From an uncultured Odoribacter sp. (GTDB lineage: Bacteria; Bacteroidota; Bacteroidia; Bacteroidales; Marinifilaceae), in NCBI GenBank assembly GCA_900548135.1, contig URJC01000218.1, positions 1-5,009 of the forward strand: DNA of 5,009 nucleotides, in the 5' to 3' direction. The notes beneath the pieces are model-generated. The model saw only the letters and a program-made list of their open reading frames with translations. It was not told the origin of the DNA and searched no databases. The position numbers and the translations under genes are program-made. Positions within the stretch are counted from its first letter, which is position 1. Each line of letters begins with the position of its first letter. Below are positions 1 through 5,009 of the stretch, piece by piece.

Positions 1-250
1 TACCTTTCAGTTTCCAAAGGCATTTACATTAAACCACGAAGCGTGAAACTGCAATGCCACGTTCTGAATTGGAGGTCGTAGGAAAAACCTTTACACACGA
101 ATATGGTAATAGCAGCCCACGCTATAGCGCGAAAACCACTATGCCTTTCCTGCGTGTAATTGCGAAATTTCCTACGTTTCCAATTCACAAGATAAGCATA
201 ACGCTTCTTTTCTTTTCTAAATAGTCCCGGAAAGAGTTTTCTCAATCCTT
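1..250 (-). ncRNA. Structured non-coding RNA, candidate 6S RNA (3' end at or beyond window edge)
   Basis: Read on the minus strand this stretch folds into one long rod. Paired blocks from outside in are 233-229 with 15-11, 222-218 with 26-22, 207-201 with 44-38 (7 bp), 186-180 with 72-66 (7 bp), 176-168 with 85-77 (9 bp), 159-152 with 98-91, 142-136 with 115-109, and 131-127 with 122-118 closed by a UAUA loop. Between the third and fourth blocks lies an asymmetric bubble of 14 nt (200-187) facing 21 nt (65-45), and the 21-nt side can form its own small hairpin. A rod with a large central bubble, about 200-250 nt long and driven by its own promoter, is the architecture of 6S RNA, which binds RNA polymerase holoenzyme as a mimic of an open promoter. 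Several pairs (153:97, 138:113, 137:114) are G-U on this strand but would be A-C mismatches on the other, so the minus strand is the likely transcript. The 5' end near 250 is inferred from the promoter box. The structure is well supported; the 6S name is inference. Signatures of tmRNA, RNase P RNA or SRP RNA were not found. Confidence 0.55.
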
Positions 251-253
251 TTG

Positions 254-261
254 CAAATATA
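254..261 (-). promoter_or_regulatory. Bacteroidetes -7 promoter box for the minus-strand RNA
   Basis: The minus strand reads TATATTTG, a perfect match to the Bacteroidetes primary-sigma -7 consensus TAnnTTTG. It would place the transcript start at about 247-250, immediately before the first paired segments of the structured RNA. A good -33 TTTG is not visible at the expected 19-21 bp spacing, so the call rests on the -7 box and its position. Confidence 0.5.
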
Positions 262-274
262 CTTAAAGTATATT
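256..274. repeat. 19-bp perfect palindrome (9-1-9) overlapping the promoter box
   Basis: AATATACTT and AAGTATATT are exact reverse complements separated by a single A. The palindrome overlaps the -7 box of the minus-strand RNA and lies between the two divergent transcription units. It could be an operator for a dimeric regulator, or a chance palindrome in A/T-rich DNA. No regulator gene is in the window to support either reading. Confidence 0.4.
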
Positions 275-301
275 AATAAAGCCTTAGCTACAATGATTTT
301 C

Positions 302-329
302 TTTGTGTTAGAAATTATAGTTATCTTTA
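302..329 (+). promoter_or_regulatory. Possible promoter of the ABC-F / fucosidase unit
   Basis: TTTG at 302-305 and TATCTTTA at 322-329 (7 of 8 to TAnnTTTG) lie upstream of the ABC-F start and would give a leader of roughly 35 nt. The spacer is 16 bp, shorter than the usual 19-21, so this is a weak candidate. Nothing else was recognised in the A/T-rich stretch from about 275 to 368. Confidence 0.3.
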
Positions 330-368
330 CCCCGAAATTTCACTTAATTAAAAATCCTATCGCTTTTT

Positions 369-2018
369 ATGATTTCAGTTGATGGACTAACAGTAGAATT
401 TGGGGACAGGATCCTGTTTAAAGATGTAAACTTTCAAATCAATGAGAAAGACCGTATAGCCTTAATGGGTAAAAATGGAGCTGGTAAATCCACTTTATTA
501 AAAATATTGTCTGGTGAACATAAACCGACACGAGGAAATGTTTCAGCTCCCAAAGATACAGTCATAGCTTACCTTCCCCAACATCTTATGACTGAAGACG
601 GACGTACTGTATATGAAGAAGCAGCTCAGGCTTTTGCTCACTTATTTGAAATGGAGAAAAAAATTGAGGATTTAAACCGTCAATTAACCGAGCGTACCGA
701 CTATGATTCTCCGGAATATTATAAACTCATAGAAGAAGTCTCTACCCTGAGTGAAAAATTTTATAGTATTGATCTCACCCACTTCGAAGCAGATGTTGAA
801 AAAACCTTACTTGGTCTGGGATTCAAACGGGAAGACTTACAACGTCAAACCAGTGATTTCAGCGGTGGCTGGCGGATGCGCATAGAATTAGCTAAAATGC
901 TACTCAAAAATCCCGATGTTCTACTACTTGATGAACCTACCAACCATCTGGACATTGATTCTATCCAATGGCTGGAAGAATTTTTGGTCAATAATGGAAA
1001 AGCAGTAGTCGTCATCTCTCACGATAAAACTTTCATCGATAATATCACAACCCGTACGATAGAAGTCACTATGGGACGGATTTACGACTATAAAGTAAAC
1101 TACTCCAAATACCTGGAACTAAGAAAAGAACGCCGTATCCAGCAACAAAAAGTATATGACGAACAACAAAAAATGATTGCAGAAACCAAAGAGTTTATCG
1201 AACGTTTCAAAGGTACTTATTCTAAAACGCTGCAAGTACAATCCCGCGTCAAAATGCTGGAAAAATTAGAGATATTGGAAGTAGATGAAGAAGATACTTC
1301 AGCATTACGGTTGAAATTTCCTCCCTCTCCCCGCTCCGGAAACTATCCTGTCATCGTCGAAGATTTATCCAAACACTACGGAGAATATCAAGTTTTTAAC
1401 CATGCCAATTTCACAATTCAAAGAGGTGAAAAGGTTGCCTTTGTCGGTAGGAATGGAGAAGGTAAATCAACTCTGGTGAAATGTTTGATGGGTGAAATCA
1501 CTGATTATACCGGTAAACTAACTTTAGGGCACAATGTCCAAGTCGGTTATTTTGCCCAAAATGCAGCTTCTTTGATGGCGGAAGACTTGACTGTATTCCA
1601 AACAATAGATGATGTAACTCCCCTGGAACTTAAAAATAACACTAAGAACCTATTGGGAGCCTTCATGTTTAGTGGTGATGATATTGACAAAAAAGTAAAA
1701 GTCCTTTCCGGAGGAGAACGTACCCGCCTGGCTATGATCAAATTATTATTGCAACCTGTCAACCTGTTGATATTAGACGAACCAACCAATCACCTGGACC
1801 TAAAAACGAAAGATATTCTGAAAAACGCTTTAATTGATTTTGACGGCACAGTCATAGTTGTTTCACATGACCGGGATTTTTTGAATGGCCTGGTAACCAA
1901 AGTCTATGAATTCGGGAATCGTAAAGTCACTGAACACCTGGAAGATATAAATGGTTTCCTCAGAAAAAAGAAAATGGAAAACCTGAAAGAAATTGAAAGT
2001 CAAAAAAACAAAATATGA
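369..2018 (+). CDS. ABC-F family ATPase (ribosome-associated translation factor)
   Basis: This is a 549-residue soluble ATPase with two ABC nucleotide-binding domains and no membrane segment, the layout of the ABC-F group (EttA, YbiT, Uup, YheS). Domain 1 has Walker A GKNGAGKST at 34-42, signature FSGGW at 164-168 and Walker B LLLDEPTNHLD at 185-195. An acidic helical arm insertion lies at about 86-135. The charged linker, about 244-312, rich in Lys, Arg, Gln and Glu, corresponds to the P-site tRNA interaction motif. Domain 2 has Walker A GRNGEGKST at 360-368, signature LSGGE at 446-450 and Walker B LLILDEPTNHLD at 466-477. All catalytic motifs are intact. Family members bind the ribosomal E site and relieve stalled or drug-blocked translation; a specific role (housekeeping or antibiotic protection) cannot be told here. 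Length and the lack of a long C-terminal extension resemble YbiT/EttA more than Uup. The start MISVDGLTVEF begins directly at the first domain strand; upstream is A-rich without a Shine-Dalgarno, normal for Bacteroidetes. The stop overlaps the next gene's start. Confidence 0.95.
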   Translation: MISVDGLTVEFGDRILFKDVNFQINEKDRIALMGKNGAGKSTLLKILSGEHKPTRGNVSAPKDTVIAYLPQHLMTEDGRTVYEEAAQAFAHLFEMEKKIEDLNRQLTERTDYDSPEYYKLIEEVSTLSEKFYSIDLTHFEADVEKTLLGLGFKREDLQRQTSDFSGGWRMRIELAKMLLKNPDVLLLDEPTNHLDIDSIQWLEEFLVNNGKAVVVISHDKTFIDNITTRTIEVTMGRIYDYKVNYSKYLELRKERRIQQQKVYDEQQKMIAETKEFIERFKGTYSKTLQVQSRVKMLEKLEILEVDEEDTSALRLKFPPSPRSGNYPVIVEDLSKHYGEYQVFNHANFTIQRGEKVAFVGRNGEGKSTLVKCLMGEITDYTGKLTLGHNVQVGYFAQNAASLMAEDLTVFQTIDDVTPLELKNNTKNLLGAFMFSGDDIDKKVKVLSGGERTRLAMIKLLLQPVNLLILDEPTNHLDLKTKDILKNALIDFDGTVIVVSHDRDFLNGLVTKVYEFGNRKVTEHLEDINGFLRKKKMENLKEIESQKNKI

Positions 2019-4072
2019 TGAACAAATTATTATTTCTATTTTTTATTACAGTAATCGTATTTTCCTGTAATACCGGAAAAACACCGGAACCATACGGGCC
2101 ACTGCCCACAGTACGCCAACTTAATTGGCATGCTCTGGAAACCTATGCTTTCGTTCATTTCAATATGAACACATTTACTGGCAGGGAATGGGGCATGGGA
2201 AATGAAGATCCGGCTCTGTTCAATCCTACAGACCTGGATTGCCGGCAATGGGTGAAAGTATTCAAAGATGCCGGTTTGAAAGCTGTTATCATCACAGCCA
2301 AACATCATGATGGTTTCTGCCTTTGGCCTACTTCAACAACAGAACACTCTGTAAAGAATTCTCCCTGGAAAAACGGACAGGGGGATGCCATACGGGAACT
2401 TTCCGAAGCTTGCCGGGAAGCCGGATTAAAATTTGGTGTTTACCTTTCTCCCTGGGACCGGAACAATGCCCATTACGGCAAACCGGAATACATCGGGATA
2501 TTCCGTCAACAGCTCAAAGAGCTGCTAACACAATACGGAGATATCTTTGAAGTCTGGTTTGACGGAGCCAACGGTGGAAACGGATATTACGGAGGAGCTA
2601 ACGAAACCCGTTCTGTAGACCGCCAAACCTACTATGACTGGCCAACAACTTTTGCCCTGGTACATGAATTACAACCCAATGCCGTTATTTTTAGCGATGC
2701 CGGTCCTGATGTCCGCTGGGTAGGTAACGAGAGAGGCTATGCCGGTAAAACCAATTGGGCTTTACTGAGACGGGATGAATTTTGGCCGGGATGCCCGAAC
2801 TCGAAACAATTGATTGAAGGGCATGAAGACGGGACCCATTGGTTACCGGCTGAAGTCGATGTTTCCATCCGCCCGGGATGGTATTATCATGCCAATCAAG
2901 ATAGTCAGGTGAAATCATTACCTCAATTATTGGATATTTACTATCATTCTGTGGGACGTAACGCCAGCATGTTACTTAATATACCTGCCGACAAACGAGG
3001 CCGGATAGCCGATCCGGACATTGAAAATCTGTATGCCTTCAAATCTGCACTGGATGCCGACTTCAAAACCAATCTGGCCAACCAGGCAACTGTCACTGCT
3101 AATGAAGAAAGAGGCAGTCAATTTGATGCCGCCAAGGTATTGGACAATGACAATACAACCTTCTGGGGCGCGCCTGACAGTAGTTGTCAAGGAACCCTGA
3201 CCTTCAAATTCACCCAACCGGTAACCCTCAATCGTATCCTATTACAAGAACCGATTACACTAGGGCAAAGAGTTCAGGAATTCAATGTGGAAGCACGGGT
3301 GGGAGAACAATGGCAAACCGTCGCCAAAGAAACCACAATTGGATACAAACGAATTTTACGAACAACTGATTTTACTACACAGGAAGTAAGGATCAACATC
3401 CAAAAGGCTAAAGCTTGCCCCTTAATTTCTACTGTAGCTTTCTATTGTGCCCCTAAACTTTTGACCAGTCCAGAGATCAGCAGAGATAAAAATGGTTTGG
3501 TAAGTATACAAACAAACGATAAAAATGCAGAAATCCACTACACCACCGACAATACACGTCCTGACTCCTTGTCTCCCCGATATACTCAACCTTTTCCGCT
3601 TGCCAAAGCCACTTTAAAAGCTGTGACGATTGACAGAAGCCATAAACGCACAGGACCAGTCACCACGACTCGTTATGATATTGCCAAAAGTAACTGGTCA
3701 TTACCGGCAGATAACGGAAATACAGCAGCGATAGACGACAATCCATTTACGGTATACCCCCTTAAACGAGACAAAGAATTGATCATCGACCTCGGGCAAG
3801 AATATAAGTTAAAAGGATTTACCTACCTGCCTCAACAAAATAATCCGGATAATGCCCCTATTCTGGAATATGCTTTTTACGTAAGTAAAGATGGTAAAAA
3901 ATGGGGAAAGCCGGTATCGACAGGTGAATTTTCAAATATTGTCAATTCTCCTGTTCTGCAAAAAAAAGAATTCCCGGAAATCGCTGGACGCTATGTGAAG
4001 CTAAAAGCTCTGAAACTTCACAACAATAGCCGGACAAGCCAGATTGCTGAAATCGGAGTGATTACCTTGTGA
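2015..4072 (+). CDS. Lipoprotein alpha-L-fucosidase, GH29, with two F5/8C modules
   Basis: This 685-residue enzyme is predicted to hydrolyse terminal alpha-L-fucose from glycans outside the cytoplasm. The N-terminus is a lipoprotein signal peptide with lipobox VFSC and lipidated Cys18. The GH29 barrel covers about 30-350. It contains KHHDGF (His97, His98, Asp99), YLSPWDRN from 143, EVWFDG with the expected nucleophile Asp183, and RPGWYYH at 286-292. Glu239 in WVGNERG is the likely acid/base, by analogy with the GH29-B (alpha-1,3/1,4) branch, which the barrel resembles; that subfamily call is inference. Three accessory modules follow: an F5/8 type C (discoidin/CBM32-like) domain at 353-478, a chitobiase C-terminal-like beta domain at about 483-555 (IHYTTDNTRP motif), and a second F5/8C-like domain at 560-685. 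These probably bind sugars or act as spacers. The first ATG overlaps the ABC-F stop as ATGA; a second ATG at 2018 would merely remove one Met. No Shine-Dalgarno is present, so translational coupling is likely. No SusC/SusD-like partner or other glycosidase lies in the window. Confidence 0.93.
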   Translation: MMNKLLFLFFITVIVFSCNTGKTPEPYGPLPTVRQLNWHALETYAFVHFNMNTFTGREWGMGNEDPALFNPTDLDCRQWVKVFKDAGLKAVIITAKHHDGFCLWPTSTTEHSVKNSPWKNGQGDAIRELSEACREAGLKFGVYLSPWDRNNAHYGKPEYIGIFRQQLKELLTQYGDIFEVWFDGANGGNGYYGGANETRSVDRQTYYDWPTTFALVHELQPNAVIFSDAGPDVRWVGNERGYAGKTNWALLRRDEFWPGCPNSKQLIEGHEDGTHWLPAEVDVSIRPGWYYHANQDSQVKSLPQLLDIYYHSVGRNASMLLNIPADKRGRIADPDIENLYAFKSALDADFKTNLANQATVTANEERGSQFDAAKVLDNDNTTFWGAPDSSCQGTLTFKFTQPVTLNRILLQEPITLGQRVQEFNVEARVGEQWQTVAKETTIGYKRILRTTDFTTQEVRINIQKAKACPLISTVAFYCAPKLLTSPEISRDKNGLVSIQTNDKNAEIHYTTDNTRPDSLSPRYTQPFPLAKATLKAVTIDRSHKRTGPVTTTRYDIAKSNWSLPADNGNTAAIDDNPFTVYPLKRDKELIIDLGQEYKLKGFTYLPQQNNPDNAPILEYAFYVSKDGKKWGKPVSTGEFSNIVNSPVLQKKEFPEIAGRYVKLKALKLHNNSRTSQIAEIGVITL

Positions 4073-4081
4073 GTAAGGTAA
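4062..4081 (+). repeat. Small inverted repeat across the fucosidase stop codon
   Basis: TTACCTT (4062-4068) and AAGGTAA (4075-4081) form a 7-bp stem with a 6-nt loop containing the TGA stop. Its 3' arm shares bases with the outer extension of the following terminator hairpin, so the two are mutually exclusive pairings. It may be incidental. Confidence 0.35.
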
Positions 4082-4085
4082 ATAG

Positions 4086-4117
4086 GGAGTATTCAAAATC
4101 AGCATTTTGAATACTCC
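4086..4117 (+). terminator. Strong 14-bp hairpin, probable terminator after the fucosidase gene
   Basis: GGAGTATTCAAAAT at 4086-4099 pairs perfectly with ATTTTGAATACTCC at 4104-4117 around a CAGC loop, 13 bp after the fucosidase stop. The tail is only TTTC, so it is a poor fit to the classic U-tract terminator, though its place at the end of the unit favours termination or 3'-end protection. The outer bases AAGGT (4075-4079) and ACCTT (4122-4126) can extend the stem after small internal loops. Confidence 0.65.
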
Positions 4118-4191
4118 TTTCACCTTCGTAAATGATATGCTATAATCACTTTATCAAATTATCCCATAACTTTCATCGTTTTTTCCTCGTA

Positions 4192-4199
4192 TAGCTTTC
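4192..4199 (+). promoter_or_regulatory. Possible -7 promoter box for the TolC-family gene
   Basis: TAGCTTTC matches TAnnTTTG at 7 of 8 positions, lies after the terminator hairpin and would give a leader of about 15 nt. The nearest -33-like element is TTTC at 4171-4174 with a 17-bp spacer, so support is weak. The rest of 4127-4191 is A/T-rich with no other recognisable signal. Confidence 0.25.
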
Positions 4200-4205
4200 T
4201 TACAT

Positions 4206-4211
4206 GAAGGA
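4206..4211 (+). promoter_or_regulatory. Ribosome binding site of the TolC-family gene
   Basis: GAAGGA ends 8 nt before the ATG at 4220, a reasonable Shine-Dalgarno. It stands out because the other two genes in this window have none, and it fixes the start at 4220. The site lies inside a three-codon frame (ATG AAG GAA TAA, 4204-4215) that is out of frame with the gene. Confidence 0.5.
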
Positions 4212-4219
4212 ATAAAACT

Positions 4220-5009
4220 ATGAAACACTGTACATTTTTTGTTTTGACCTATATTTGCCTGTTGTCTCAACTTTTCGCACAACAGGATTCTGTCATCAAT
4301 CTTCAGCAACAGTTACCTTCTAACGACAGCTGGTGGCAATTATTCGGAGATAGTACGCTGACCCGACTCATCAATACAGCAGTCACACATAACTACGATT
4401 TACTAAATGCAATCAAAAATATCGAAATGGCCCGTTCTAAAGTACGAATAGAAAGGAGTCATTATTTTCCATCCCTGGAAGCCTCTATCCAGTATAGTCC
4501 CCAAAAAAGCAGCCTGGGTATCGATCATTCCGACAGTTATAGCCGGATTGGCCAGAGTGGATTATCTATGAACTGGGAAATAGACGTATTCGGCAGTATT
4601 CGCAAAAATGTCAAAGCACAAAAAGAATATTACCTGGCCTCCCAGGAAGATTACCGGAGCGTAATGGTTTCCCTGGCCGCTGAAATAGCAACCGCCTATA
4701 TTCAACTCCGCACTTATCAGCAACAACTTGAGGTTGCCCGCCACAATCTCCAATCCCAAGAAGAAATATTACAATTAAACGAAGCCAAGTTAAAGGCAGG
4801 CCTGACTTCACGCCTGACCGTCGCACAAGCCCGCGGATTATGGTTACAAACGAAAGCAACCCTACCTGCCATCGAATCCTCTGTCTATGAACAGGCCAAT
4901 CTACTGCTGGTGTTAAGTGGAGAATACTCAGACTCCCTACGACAGGAGCTTTTATACCCAAAACCACTTCCGCCGAATAAAGGTTTCTTAATAGACGGAA
5001 TACCGGCAG
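4220..5009 (+). CDS. TolC/OprM-family outer-membrane efflux protein, 5' part (runs off the window)
   Basis: The frame is open from ATG 4220 to the window edge, giving 263 residues with no stop; the usual family length is about 440-480, so roughly half is visible. Residues 1-20 are a signal peptide ending LFA before QQD. No lipobox is present, so unlike OprM-type lipoproteins it is probably cleaved by signal peptidase I. Family marks are WWQLFGD at 38-44 followed by the L-x-x-LI-x-x-A-x-x-x-N-x-DL helix (about 46-62), PSLEASIQYSP near 83-93 as a first barrel strand, and NWEIDVFGSIR at 118-128, the hallmark of the NodT/OprM branch. From about 130 a long helical stretch (AEIATAYIQLR, then Gln/Leu-rich heptads) forms the periplasmic coiled-coil tunnel. 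Such trimers are the exit duct of tripartite pumps, used with a periplasmic adaptor and an RND, ABC or MFS inner-membrane transporter; those partners are expected after base 5009. The substrate cannot be inferred. Confidence 0.92.
   Translation, partial: MKHCTFFVLTYICLLSQLFAQQDSVINLQQQLPSNDSWWQLFGDSTLTRLINTAVTHNYDLLNAIKNIEMARSKVRIERSHYFPSLEASIQYSPQKSSLGIDHSDSYSRIGQSGLSMNWEIDVFGSIRKNVKAQKEYYLASQEDYRSVMVSLAAEIATAYIQLRTYQQQLEVARHNLQSQEEILQLNEAKLKAGLTSRLTVAQARGLWLQTKATLPAIESSVYEQANLLLVLSGEYSDSLRQELLYPKPLPPNKGFLIDGIPA

Noticed and set aside
105..145. Plus-strand AGCAGCC resembling the SRP RNA apical region
   Set aside because: The conserved GGAA-type tetraloop and matching internal loop of SRP RNA are missing, and the strand-specific wobble pairs favour the opposite strand.
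24..245. Minus-strand open frame of 73 codons with a TTG start
   Set aside because: It begins at a TTG within a few bases of the inferred transcription start, has a basic composition matching no family I recognise, and coincides entirely with an RNA-like set of stems. I treat it as a by-product of the structured RNA.
1547..1789. Minus-strand frame inside the ABC-F gene
   Set aside because: It lies antisense to intact ABC motifs of domain 2 and its translation resembles no known protein.
2036..3369. Several short frames on both strands within the fucosidase gene
   Set aside because: All overlap the well-supported GH29 reading frame and show no independent start signals or domains.
3960..3967. 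Run of eight A in the fucosidase gene as a frameshift or phase-variation site
   Set aside because: The reading frame continues intact through it into the rest of the second F5/8C-like domain, and A runs are common in A-rich Lys codons of such genomes.
4562..4967. Two minus-strand frames opposite the TolC-family gene
   Set aside because: The plus frame carries clear family motifs and is open from 4220 to the edge; the minus frames are antisense shadows.

Overview
The window looks like part of a Bacteroidales-type chromosome (Bacteroidetes). The evidence is an A/T-rich genome, little Shine-Dalgarno use, a near-perfect TAnnTTTG promoter box, and a lipoprotein GH29 fucosidase carrying F5/8-type C modules, which is typical of glycan-degrading gut Bacteroidetes. 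The genus cannot be fixed from the sequence alone.

Layout. Positions 1-250 hold no convincing protein gene. Read on the minus strand they fold into a long rod of nested stems interrupted by a large asymmetric central bubble, and a consensus Bacteroidetes promoter box sits just upstream at 254-261. G-U pairs in the stems work only on the minus strand. I interpret this as a structured non-coding RNA, with 6S RNA (RNA polymerase regulator) as the best guess; the 3' end is near or beyond base 1. A 19-bp palindrome overlaps its promoter box, and the divergent promoter region for the next gene follows.

On the plus strand, 369-2018 encodes a complete ABC-F ATPase (ribosome-associated, two nucleotide-binding domains, no membrane segments). 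It overlaps by 4 bp (ATGA) with 2015-4072, a secreted lipoprotein alpha-L-fucosidase of family GH29 with a discoidin (F5/8C), chitobiase-C-like, discoidin tail. The two are probably co-transcribed and translationally coupled, although their functions have no obvious connection. A strong 14-bp hairpin at 4086-4117 closes this unit.

A second plus-strand unit starts at 4220 with a TolC/OprM-type outer-membrane efflux protein, cut off by the window edge after 263 codons. Its partners (periplasmic adaptor and inner-membrane pump) are expected downstream but are not in view. No mobile elements, CRISPR arrays, tRNA or rRNA were seen. The most noteworthy item is the structured minus-strand RNA at the left edge.
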